From Acetomicrobium thermoterrenum DSM 13490 (GTDB lineage Bacteria > Synergistota > Synergistia > Synergistales > Acetomicrobiaceae), in NCBI RefSeq assembly GCF_900107215.1, contig NZ_FNPD01000007.1, positions 1 to 64,000 on the forward strand: a DNA stretch of 64,000 nucleotides, read 5' to 3'. Of the stretch, positions 36,094 to 44,208 are shown one piece after another. A program made the translations under genes and the position numbers. Below the pieces are notes generated by a model, which was not told the DNA's origin, ran no database searches, and saw only the letters and a program-made list of their open reading frames with translations. The number at the start of each line of letters is the position of its first letter. Position 1 is the first letter of the stretch.

Positions 36094-36401
36094 TCTATCT
36101 TCACCCCGATCGCTTCATGGAGGTACTTGGTCAGAAAATCGGCCTCTCTCGTCGTTCCGTGCCTATCGGGGATCTCAACCACCAGGGGAAGCTTTGTCTT
36201 TTCCCTGATTTCCTTGATAAGATCTGGGATTGTTGCAGCCGCCTTTTCGGTGATGAGAAGTATTCCTACGTCCTCCATCTGCAGCGCTTCATTTACGGCC
36301 TTCGCAGTCTCTTCAGATCCGTGTGCTTCCACTCCGGAGACCCCTGCAAGACGCATCCCGACGATGGAATCGTGATTATCGCTGATCAAATGTGCCCTCA
36401 T
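36090..36401 (-). CDS. atpF: V-type ATP synthase subunit F
   Basis: Small central-stalk subunit with a Rossmann-like beta-alpha fold that regulates rotation. ISDNHDSIVGMRLAGVSGVE at the N-terminus and DVGILLITEKAAATIPDLI in the middle match the family, which is about 100 residues; this one has 103. It follows the proteolipid gene by one base and overlaps subunit E. Confidence 0.9.
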   Translation of the reverse strand: MRAHLISDNHDSIVGMRLAGVSGVEAHGSEETAKAVNEALQMEDVGILLITEKAAATIPDLIKEIREKTKLPLVVEIPDRHGTTREADFLTKYLHEAIGVKIE

Positions 36402-36402
36402 T

Positions 36403-36807
36403 TCACATCCTTCCCAGTATCAAGAGGGCTATGATAAGACCGTAAATGGCGATCCCTTCGGCCAGCCCCAAGAAGATCAAGGTCGAACCTAGCATCTCCG
36501 GCTTTTCGCCCACAACCCCCAGAGCCGATGATCCCACAATGGCCACTGCAATGCCTGCCCCCAGACATCCAAGGCCGGCCGACAGAGCAGCTCCAAGATA
36601 CCCCCAGCCTGAAACGCTCGCTGCATCACCCTGAGCGTAGCTTACCGTCGGAAATATGGTCAAACAAAAGCCAATGCCCATGGCCAATGCCGTCAAAAAT
36701 ACGAAAGCCCTCAAAAGCCCTTTGCTATTCCTTGCCTTTCTTTTGCCCATGATCGCTCCTGTGCAGACCAAAAGGACAACCGCCATAACGACCAACTTAA
36801 CTCCCAT
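36403..36807 (-). CDS. atpK: V-type ATP synthase proteolipid subunit K (c ring)
   Basis: Membrane rotor subunit. The C-terminal 70 residues are one c-type hairpin: helix 1 GYLGAALSAGLGCLGAGIAV, polar loop with EKPEM, and helix 2 STLIFLGLAEGIAIYGLIIA carrying the ion-binding E117. Before it come a first hydrophobic segment (residues 3-19), a basic stretch GKRKARNSKG and a second segment ending TVSYAQGDA, which resembles a signal peptide as in some Thermus-type c subunits. I chose ATG 36807 (MGVKLVVMAV), nine bases after AAGGGG, over ATG 36816, which abuts that site. The length is 134 residues. Confidence 0.9.
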   Translation of the reverse strand: MGVKLVVMAVVLLVCTGAIMGKRKARNSKGLLRAFVFLTALAMGIGFCLTIFPTVSYAQGDAASVSGWGYLGAALSAGLGCLGAGIAVAIVGSSALGVVGEKPEMLGSTLIFLGLAEGIAIYGLIIALLILGRM

Positions 36808-36831
36808 AACGTTCATCCCCTTCTTGAAAGA

Positions 36832-38796
36832 TTACATTTGACTACGGCTGACAGACTCGCCGGTCTTTTCCCATCTGACGGGCTTGAAAGAAACGCCGCC
36901 ACCCTTATAGAACTTGCTGAAGAACTCGTAGTATTCCAACCTCAACGTCTGAATGAACACGATAAGTCCTTCCAGGCCAATTATCACGACGTTGCCTATA
37001 ACCAATATGGCTATCTTGGCAAAGAGTCCTCCCGGCAATGAAGTAACCATATCGGACAGCATGAACACGGCCAGCGATAACCCCACATGGTTCAAAGCAA
37101 AGGCGGCCAGACGTAAAAAGGAAATTGTATTACTCAAGAAACTCAACAGATTGTGGAATACTTCAAAAAGGTATAATCCTCCACTCTCATTTGCTGAAGA
37201 GGAAATCCTCTCCTTCAACAATATCCTGGCCAAAAGGTCTCTCAATATAATACATGTCAACAGGACACAAAGGAGAGTTGCCACCACCCAACCCGGTATA
37301 GGCAGGGGTTTATGGCTCATCACCGCATATATTGCCCATGCTGCGGTAAGATAAAATATCAAACCGGCCATCCCTCTTCCGTCGAACAACATTCTTCCGA
37401 AATCCCGCTGCCTATAACAAAGTATCATGTTTAGTATCATGCCAATCGTTACTATGGAAACGCCTATGACGAGCGAAAGGGACAGCATCTTGCCCATATC
37501 CTTCATTGGAGACATCCAAATAGCTGGTATTATGTCCTCGAAACCAAAGATGCTGCCGTAAAGAAAGCCAAAAAGGACCGAACTGCATGCAGCTGCCTTA
37601 ACCACCGTGCCGAGGGACTTGCTCATCTTGCGTTTCTTTTGCAGCAGATGGGCAAGCAATCCCAAGACTAAGCCATGTCCTACATCCCCGAACATGAAAC
37701 CGAAGAAAAGACAAAAGGTGACGGCGACAAAAAAGGACGGGTCAATTTCTCCGTAAGAAGGCAAGCTGTACATGGCCACGACGTGCTGGAAAGCCCTAAC
37801 AAGCGGCAGGTTTCGCAGATACGTAGGGACCCTGATCTCGCTATAGGGAAGGTTCTTTTCCTCCTCGATCATTACCGTTGTCCTCGGCGCCTGATGCTCG
37901 ATCAAGCTTTTAAGCTGTGCTAACATGTCCTCGGGTATCCATCCCGAGAGCACGTAAATATCGCCTATCTCACCCCTTCCCTTACACAGGTCATATATAC
38001 GCTGCATGGTATAAACGGAGGAGTAAAGCTTTTCCAGCTCTTTCCTGCGCTTGTCCAAATAATCCTTTGCTGCCTTGGACAGGCCTTCTATGGCTCTAAT
38101 TTTATTGTCTATCCTTTTTTGTAACGCTTCCGCAGGATTATCCGAAATTGTTTTTAATACATCATCTATGGAATAACCCTTGAAATAGACGGAATCTAAA
38201 AGCTTTTCTGCACCTTCTTTATATTCAGGAATGGCGAAGGCCAACATCCACGTTTCGTGGTGCCAGCTGTACAGCTTCATGACCAGCATTGGCACGCTCT
38301 GGCTGCTTTCTTCTAAGCGCTTGAAGTTTTCGTCGGATAATTTGCCGAAGAACATCAACAAGTTCTGCGTATCAAGAAGCTCTTTCGGATCCATCTTGTT
38401 TTTAATCAATGCTTCGGCACAGACTAATATGGCTTTTAATTCATCCACTTCCTCCTGAAGAGATGACTTGCGCTCCGCCCAAAGTCGTAACTTTTCCGTT
38501 ATTTTGCGAACCTCTGCCCTCATTCTCTCGTAGGTTTGTTCTTTCGTTACGGGTACGGGATGCGCTTCAGGAAGGCTTTCGCCAGCTGCCTGCCAGACGT
38601 AGGCCATCTCGGATAACAGTTCGTCATACGGATTGTCGGTGGAAGTCTTTACTTTCGACCGCAGAGATCGATCACCCAATATGAGATCGAGCGACAGAGG
38701 TTGAAAACCTCCAAGCAGTATCATTTGGTTAGCAACATATTCCATTTCATCCTTTGGCCCTATCAGTGTAACGGCCAACATCCTTATTATCGCCAA
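36832..38796 (-). CDS. atpI: V-type ATP synthase subunit I (a subunit)
   Basis: Large membrane stator subunit. The N-terminal half (about 330 residues, with coiled coils at 80-130 and 220-290) is cytoplasmic. The C-terminal half has seven to eight membrane helices, with the signature FFVAVTFCLFFGFMFGDVGHG and, near the end, FLSNTISFLRLAAFALNHVGL holding the essential arginine that faces the c ring. The length is 654 residues, typical. It starts at TTG 38796 with GGGAGGTG about seven bases upstream and overlaps subunit C by ten bases. Confidence 0.93.
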   Translation of the reverse strand: MAIIRMLAVTLIGPKDEMEYVANQMILLGGFQPLSLDLILGDRSLRSKVKTSTDNPYDELLSEMAYVWQAAGESLPEAHPVPVTKEQTYERMRAEVRKITEKLRLWAERKSSLQEEVDELKAILVCAEALIKNKMDPKELLDTQNLLMFFGKLSDENFKRLEESSQSVPMLVMKLYSWHHETWMLAFAIPEYKEGAEKLLDSVYFKGYSIDDVLKTISDNPAEALQKRIDNKIRAIEGLSKAAKDYLDKRRKELEKLYSSVYTMQRIYDLCKGRGEIGDIYVLSGWIPEDMLAQLKSLIEHQAPRTTVMIEEEKNLPYSEIRVPTYLRNLPLVRAFQHVVAMYSLPSYGEIDPSFFVAVTFCLFFGFMFGDVGHGLVLGLLAHLLQKKRKMSKSLGTVVKAAACSSVLFGFLYGSIFGFEDIIPAIWMSPMKDMGKMLSLSLVIGVSIVTIGMILNMILCYRQRDFGRMLFDGRGMAGLIFYLTAAWAIYAVMSHKPLPIPGWVVATLLCVLLTCIILRDLLARILLKERISSSANESGGLYLFEVFHNLLSFLSNTISFLRLAAFALNHVGLSLAVFMLSDMVTSLPGGLFAKIAILVIGNVVIIGLEGLIVFIQTLRLEYYEFFSKFYKGGGVSFKPVRWEKTGESVSRSQM

Positions 38797-39881
38797 GATA
38801 AAGCACCTCCCGGTATCAGAGGGCGTGCCAAAAAGGCTGCGGCAATTCGCCTGTTATAATCGTACCTCACGTCCTCGATGATGGTAATAATATCACCGAC
38901 CTCAAGCTCCAACAGCATCAAATAGGCAATCACGGTATGAAAAGAAGGAGATCCACTGCGAAAGGTGGATAAAGCCCTTTCGCGTAAGAACCTCTTCATA
39001 TCCCTTTCCAAGGCAAGCTCGTCGTTGGGCGGCTCCGTACCGAATGCACGCAAGTAATGAGTGGTAGATAAGACGGACCAAAAGGACTCCATGTCCTCAG
39101 AAGAAGCTAACCTGTTTATCGTCGGCCCCTTTATCTTAAAGCGCACAGGGAGCAGGCGGTTTACGATCTCCTCGCGATTCATGACGTAAAAGCGCTTAGC
39201 TCTGTAACAAAAGTAGATGTTGAGGATATCGATCAAATTTCCCAATAAATTCAATACTTCAGTGCGTTCTAGGATGGGCAAATTCAGGGCTGCACGATAT
39301 ATATTAGAGATCACATGAGCATCTACGGCAGATTCGCAGGAGTACAAGTTCCCCCTGCCTTTGAGCAACCAATCCACGGGTTCCCTCAGGACTGGATAAT
39401 ACTTCGTGGCCTTTAACGTCTTTATGAACTCCTCGAAGTCTTTGCAGGAAAGCAATGCGTCGAAGGGCAGAGTTACAAAAGGCAGTCCTTTAAGGCCCGA
39501 CCTGAGAGATTCCCTTTCGCCTCTACCGGCAAAGAGCCATCGCATGACCTGCTTCAGCAATCCCGCCTGAAACCTCTCAACCCAGGCCTTCAAAAAAGCC
39601 ATCCTTGCGCCGTTCAAATAGGGCAAAAAGGAGGCGGAGACGTACAGTGGAACGGCCAGCAGAGCGTGTTCCAGCTCAGCCCTGTGGACATTAGCCAACA
39701 CGATCGTCTCCAGGTAGGGGGCATAACCCTCCTTCCTCCTCAGATAACCCGCTATTTCCTGAGGCGAATCGCACTCGAGCAAGGCCCAAAAGTCGTTATC
39801 GTCTAGCATCTTTCCAAATAGGACGTGGGCCTTTGCTCCCGTAGCTACACATTCGCCTGCGGATACGGGAGAGTAGCTCAT
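38787..39881 (-). CDS. atpC: V-type ATP synthase subunit C
   Basis: Funnel-shaped all-helical socket subunit (d-type) that links the central stalk to the proteolipid ring. The 364 residues are helical throughout, with the repeated layout of vATP-synt_AC39: FGKMLDDNDFWALLECDSPQ near the N-terminus, NIYRAALNLPILERTEVLNLLGNLIDILNI in the middle (quoted only in part as landmarks), and ALERDMKRFLRERALSTFRS near the end. It overlaps the coiled-coil G gene by four bases and subunit I by ten. Confidence 0.88.
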   Translation of the reverse strand: MSYSPVSAGECVATGAKAHVLFGKMLDDNDFWALLECDSPQEIAGYLRRKEGYAPYLETIVLANVHRAELEHALLAVPLYVSASFLPYLNGARMAFLKAWVERFQAGLLKQVMRWLFAGRGERESLRSGLKGLPFVTLPFDALLSCKDFEEFIKTLKATKYYPVLREPVDWLLKGRGNLYSCESAVDAHVISNIYRAALNLPILERTEVLNLLGNLIDILNIYFCYRAKRFYVMNREEIVNRLLPVRFKIKGPTINRLASSEDMESFWSVLSTTHYLRAFGTEPPNDELALERDMKRFLRERALSTFRSGSPSFHTVIAYLMLLELEVGDIITIIEDVRYDYNRRIAAAFLARPLIPGGALSWR

Positions 39882-40222
39882 TGACCTCTCGCCTTCTGCA
39901 AATAGGCGTTAACCAATTCGGCTACGAGTCCTTTTATTACGGCTGGAGCGTTTTCGTTAAACCTCTTTTCCATTCTCTCTAACTCCTGCCGACCCAACGC
40001 TTCGATCTGTTGAGCTTCGGTCTGGGCGGAGGCCCTTGCAGAATCTACTATGGCCTTTGCCTGTTCTCTGGCTGCCTTTAATCTGGCCTCCCTCTCGGAA
40101 GCTGCTTTGCGCTTAGCTTCTTCTTCTATTTCTTCTGCCTTTCTCTTTGCTTCTTCTGTGATATTTTTTGCTTCGCTGTCGGCGCCCAAAAGCATCGCCA
40201 AAGCTTCCTGTATAGAAGCCAT
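39878..40222 (-). CDS. V-type ATP synthase G/H coiled-coil stalk subunit
   Basis: Peripheral-stalk partner of subunit E. The 114 residues are one long coiled coil rich in Ala, Glu, Lys and Arg (EEAKRKAEEIEEEAKRKAAS, LKAAREQAKAIVDSARASAQ), ending in a short amphipathic helix (VIKGLVAELVNAYLQ). This fits the family's size and its place in the operon. Low sequence complexity makes homology weak on its own; context carries the assignment. Confidence 0.8.
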   Translation of the reverse strand: MASIQEALAMLLGADSEAKNITEEAKRKAEEIEEEAKRKAASEREARLKAAREQAKAIVDSARASAQTEAQQIEALGRQELERMEKRFNENAPAVIKGLVAELVNAYLQKARGQ

Positions 40223-40240
40223 CTTTCATGCTCCTTTCCT

Positions 40241-40864
40241 TCACTTCTTCTTTTCTAAATTTTCCTTCGCCTTTTTCATCCGTACGATGTCTTCCCTTTC
40301 GCCCTCTTCCAACACGTTTTCGATATACGCTATGGAGGATTTGTAGAAGGGAATGGCCACCTTTTCCAGTGCATTTACTCTTTTATGCGTCTTTTTAATT
40401 TGCACGGCCAACCTGTATACGCTCGTCTCCACAGCAGCCAATCGGGATATAAGCTCGAGCACTCTCCTGAAGGCGCTGTAGGCTATATCCAGAGAGCCCG
40501 AAGTGCCGTAAAAGGAATAGCTTGGTTTTAGAGAGGCATCTACGGGATCGATCTCCGGAATCTCGACTCCCATGATGGATTTAAGCCTTATGATGAAATC
40601 CTCTTCCTCAGGAACTGCCATGGCGATATCCTCTACGACGTCTATACCCATAGATATATTCGCCCTTTCCAAGGCCTTATAGGCATCGGCAAAGACGGAT
40701 GCCATCTCCCTTTGCAAATCCTTAGCATCATCTATATGTTTGACCAACTCCATCATGAGAATTTGCCGTTTTCTCTCGAGCAGGTCGTGTCCTTTTTGCG
40801 CCAGGGACGCCGTGCGGATCATTCGCATCAATGCGCCTCGAGTCGGCGTAACTTTAGAAGCCAC
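40241..40864 (-). CDS. atpD: V-type ATP synthase subunit D (central stalk)
   Basis: Central rotor shaft, an antiparallel two-helix coiled coil. VTPTRGALMRMIRTASLAQKG at the N-terminus and RLAVQIKKTHKRVNALEKVAI near the C-terminus are the family's two hallmarks. The 207 residues are normal. It starts at GTG 40864 with AAAGGAG ten bases upstream. It is the first ATPase gene in the transcript, whereas in Enterococcus and Thermus operons D follows A and B. A separate FAD oxidoreductase gene ends only 32 bases upstream. Confidence 0.93.
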   Translation of the reverse strand: MASKVTPTRGALMRMIRTASLAQKGHDLLERKRQILMMELVKHIDDAKDLQREMASVFADAYKALERANISMGIDVVEDIAMAVPEEEDFIIRLKSIMGVEIPEIDPVDASLKPSYSFYGTSGSLDIAYSAFRRVLELISRLAAVETSVYRLAVQIKKTHKRVNALEKVAIPFYKSSIAYIENVLEEGEREDIVRMKKAKENLEKKK

Positions 40865-40896
40865 TATCCACCAGCTCCTTTAAAGGCTTGCCTTTG

Positions 40897-43083
40897 CTAA
40901 TTCGTCAAGACCTCCATGACAATATTTAGGGCCTCTCCTCTGGTAAGGCCTTCTTCTAAATCCCTTTTATCAACGGACAGAATCGGAGATAGCTTTTTAT
41001 GGGCCCACGAGATCTTATCTTCTTTCGTGGTAATGGGCTTAGGCTCCTCGGAGGGGTAAAGCGCTCGACATAAAGCGAAAATAAATTCTCCCCTTGGGAT
41101 GGGCTCTTCGCTCATACCGTTATGTAAATCAACTTTTCCTTGACCTCCCAGGTCATCAAGTATAGCACTAAGAAATTCCTTTGCAACTTCCCAGCTCAAA
41201 GGCTCGTCCACTCCAAAAATTCCCTTGGTGCGGCCTTTTCGGGAGGCTTGTAAAATGTCATTGTAGTTATCGATCCTCGAGGCTGCGAGCGTTGGTAAGC
41301 TCTTCGGCTTCATCCAACCCCTAACAGTCGCCATCTGAACGGCTGCCCAGTGGGGATGGCTTTCTGGAACATCTGAGTAAATACAAAGGGCCAGCCTATC
41401 CTTTGCTTCCAATAAAGTTTTCTGTACCTTCATGACATTAACATCTCTGGGCTGCACGCCCTCTTTTACTGCAAGTGCCGCTATCGCACCAACCGCCTGC
41501 CCGGTGAGCATGGTTATCGGCTGAAGCCTCAGCGCCCCCGAAGCCAGACGGGTAACGGACAGGTTCTTCTCCGCCACCAGGAATCCGTCCGTCTCCTTCG
41601 GAATAAATATCTCGAAGGGAACCTGGAAGGGTCCCAAGGGCTTGTTTTTGGCTATAGACTCCCTGGTTTCGCCGAATTCCGCCTCTAGCTGCTCCGTTTC
41701 ATCGGCCCCGTGCAAATCAAGCAAGTAACGACCTACGGCAAGCGAGCTTCGCAATTCCCTGCCCTCGTTTCTCATGTAACTCTCGGAATTTTCCCTAATT
41801 TCGCGGGACGTCAACGTCTTTATTCCCACAACTCTTCTGCTTTCCCGTACATAAGGGCGGGGAGGAAAGTGTTTTGCAATCTCAGCGTACTCGGACGGGA
41901 GGTAGTCCTTAATGTTCTCGTACGTCGCTTCCAACTCGAAGATGTCAGATGCTACAGACCAATCGCAACCGAGCTCGTTTTGCAGGTAATAGATAAACCC
42001 AATGGTTACAAGCATCGCCCTGGCATCCACTTCTTTCCTGAAAGCTGGATCCTCGAGGTATGTCACGGGAAGGCCGGTTTTCCCCTTATATCCCTCCTTG
42101 CCTGGGTAGTCGTTAGCCCAATTAACCTCTGTCTTGGTCAGCATAAGCCAGGTCAAGGGGCTGGAGGCATCGGCGTTTCCGCGTGCCAGGCTGTCTGGCA
42201 ACCCTCTATAGGCGTTGTGCGTTAAAACGTCCACGGGATATTTAAGGGGGTATCGCTTGAAGGTGGAGCCATCCCTAGCTACATAGGACATGAAGGTCTT
42301 TCTCATATCTTCGTATCCCGGCGGCGGGGTCTTTACTTTAAGCTCATCGGGCACGCCGCCGGGATAGTGTTTTATTACGGCTACCCAAGTAATGTCCTGC
42401 ACTCTTGCGTCTTCATCAAAACTTCTCGACTCGCTGTCAACTAAATTCTTCCCGACTCTATAATCGGCTCCAGCAAGGGGGAGTAAATCCCCATATTCTG
42501 TGGCATCTATCAAGACCTTGCTATAGCATAAAAGCTTGGTTCCGCCCGCCTCTGCAACTATGCCCGTGACTGTTTTGCCGTCGCCCGACTTCAGTACGCT
42601 ACGCACCTTGGCTCCTGTATAAAGGTCCAAAACGCCGGGCTTCTTATCCCAGGTCGTCTTCCCTTCCCTTACCCCTTTGATCATATTGGCCAACACGTAC
42701 TCTCCAACATGGGGCTCGAAGGCTACTGTTATGGGAGTCCAGTAGCATGTCCCCACGGACTTGCCTCGAGAGGAGTAGTATTCAAAAATTCCTTCAAGAA
42801 ATTCTCCGTAAATGCCCCATCTAGTGCCGTACATATCGTCCATTGTGGAGACAGCGGAGGCGATCATTTGGCCCCCTAAGACCGTGGTCTCCTCAAATAC
42901 CGCCACCTTGACGCCAAGACGAGCCGCCTGAATTGCAGCCCCAAGCCCTCCTGTTCCGGCACCAACCACGATGACATCGTAATCCCTTTTCTCTAAAGCA
43001 TCAGCCGAGCTTGAAAAGGACAGCATAACCACCAAAATAAAAACTAACCAAAGAAAAGGAAAGCGCCCTTTTTTCTCTCTCAT
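40897..43083 (-). CDS. Exported FAD-dependent oxidoreductase
   Basis: Flavoprotein of the FAD_oxidored type with a Sec signal peptide: a basic MREKKGR start, hydrophobic core to about residue 24, likely cleavage near SSADA. The dinucleotide fold DVIVVGAGTGGLGAAIQAA follows at 36-54. VLIDATEYGDLLPLAGADYR and the late SVTRLASGALRLQPITML with TGQAVGAIAALA are family landmarks. The last 130 residues (LSWEVAKEFLSAIL, PRGEFIFALCRAL, LTRGEALNIVMEVL) resemble S-layer-homology-like repeats, which would anchor it at the envelope; this is tentative. The length is 728 residues. The substrate is unknown. It precedes the ATPase operon by 32 bases and could share its transcript. Confidence 0.75.
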   Translation of the reverse strand: MREKKGRFPFLWLVFILVVMLSFSSSADALEKRDYDVIVVGAGTGGLGAAIQAARLGVKVAVFEETTVLGGQMIASAVSTMDDMYGTRWGIYGEFLEGIFEYYSSRGKSVGTCYWTPITVAFEPHVGEYVLANMIKGVREGKTTWDKKPGVLDLYTGAKVRSVLKSGDGKTVTGIVAEAGGTKLLCYSKVLIDATEYGDLLPLAGADYRVGKNLVDSESRSFDEDARVQDITWVAVIKHYPGGVPDELKVKTPPPGYEDMRKTFMSYVARDGSTFKRYPLKYPVDVLTHNAYRGLPDSLARGNADASSPLTWLMLTKTEVNWANDYPGKEGYKGKTGLPVTYLEDPAFRKEVDARAMLVTIGFIYYLQNELGCDWSVASDIFELEATYENIKDYLPSEYAEIAKHFPPRPYVRESRRVVGIKTLTSREIRENSESYMRNEGRELRSSLAVGRYLLDLHGADETEQLEAEFGETRESIAKNKPLGPFQVPFEIFIPKETDGFLVAEKNLSVTRLASGALRLQPITMLTGQAVGAIAALAVKEGVQPRDVNVMKVQKTLLEAKDRLALCIYSDVPESHPHWAAVQMATVRGWMKPKSLPTLAASRIDNYNDILQASRKGRTKGIFGVDEPLSWEVAKEFLSAILDDLGGQGKVDLHNGMSEEPIPRGEFIFALCRALYPSEEPKPITTKEDKISWAHKKLSPILSVDKRDLEEGLTRGEALNIVMEVLTN

Positions 43084-43117
43084 GATCTTCCCTCCGTATA
43101 GCTATCTCATCCGCGCA

Positions 43118-44128
43118 CTATAGAGCCAACAAATCAGTCGAGGCTTCCGCAACGCTCTGACATGATGTAAGTATCATGGCCACACTCAGTTCATCAGCCA
43201 ACTTTTCGTACAAAAGCCTTACTCCATCCCTGCCACCTCCAAAGGCGCCCCACACGACGGGACGTCCTACCAACACGGCACGGGCACCTAAAGCCAAAAA
43301 TTTCAATACGTCGGAACCACTTCTGACGCCACCATCTGCCAACACCACACACCTATCCTTTATTTTTGAGGCAATTTTAGGCAATACAGAAACAGTACCG
43401 GGAAGATCATCCAATACCCTGCCGCCGTGATTCGAAACTACGATGGCGTCGGCACCAGCATTGCAGGCAGCTACCGCCTCTTCCTCCGTCATTATGCCCT
43501 TAACGATCACGGGAAGAGCTGTCTTGCTGCATATCTCCTCCAAAACCTTGCAACTTATGGGTCCTACATATTCCCCCGACTTTCTCATGTTGACCAATCC
43601 GGCTGCATCCACGTCGATCCCAACGGCCAAAGCTCCGGCCTCTTCGGCAATTCTTATTCGTCTAATTATCTCGTCAAGTTTTCTTGGCTTTATAATGACA
43701 ATCCCTTTCCCAACCTCAGTCAATGCATCTATCGTGTTTTCGTAGAGATCTCCCGGCCCGTCTCCAATCATTGCGATGGTACCCGCATCCAATGCCCCTT
43801 CAAGTTGGGCCTTGGCAAACTCCTTTTCCTCTATCCTGCCGGAGAAATTTACTCTGGCGCCTGCCACAGCTGCGCCGATCACGGGCAACGCCAATTTTTG
43901 CCCGAAAAGCTCAACGCCGATGTCGGGTTTATCCACCTCGTGAATGGCTTTCATCCTAAACTTGATCTCGCGAAGCGCTTCATAATTATTTTTAGCGCTG
44001 CCTCCGGTGCCTATGCCGCCTATGCCCGGCACTTTTCCGGCACAGGCCTTCATGTCACAAATCGGACACAGATGGCAAATTCCCCTCAAAGCCTCTCTGG
44101 CATTTCCCAAAACCTCATCCCACTTCAT
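43118..44128 (-). CDS. FMN-dependent alpha-hydroxy-acid oxidase family protein
   Basis: TIM-barrel flavoprotein of the FMN_dh (lactate/glycolate oxidase, LldD) type. KGIMTEEEAVAACNAGADAI, then IVVSNHGGRVLDDLPGT with the catalytic His-Arg region, LADGGVRSGSDVLKFLALGA and VLVGRPVVWG are the FMN-binding blocks. Unusually the N-terminus has four cysteines in CHLCPICDMKACAG (C18, C21, C24, C29), which could ligate an iron-sulfur cluster or zinc. The length is 336 residues. In anaerobes this branch is likely a dehydrogenase rather than an oxygen-using oxidase; isopentenyl-diphosphate isomerase type 2 is a related alternative. It is divergent from ade. Confidence 0.8.
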   Translation of the reverse strand: MKWDEVLGNAREALRGICHLCPICDMKACAGKVPGIGGIGTGGSAKNNYEALREIKFRMKAIHEVDKPDIGVELFGQKLALPVIGAAVAGARVNFSGRIEEKEFAKAQLEGALDAGTIAMIGDGPGDLYENTIDALTEVGKGIVIIKPRKLDEIIRRIRIAEEAGALAVGIDVDAAGLVNMRKSGEYVGPISCKVLEEICSKTALPVIVKGIMTEEEAVAACNAGADAIVVSNHGGRVLDDLPGTVSVLPKIASKIKDRCVVLADGGVRSGSDVLKFLALGARAVLVGRPVVWGAFGGGRDGVRLLYEKLADELSVAMILTSCQSVAEASTDLLAL

Positions 44129-44208
44129 ATTCGCACCACCTTGCTTTTATTTGGCTTATAATAATATTAATACTATTTAAACTAAGGCGCAAAAAGGAGT
44201 GACCGCTT

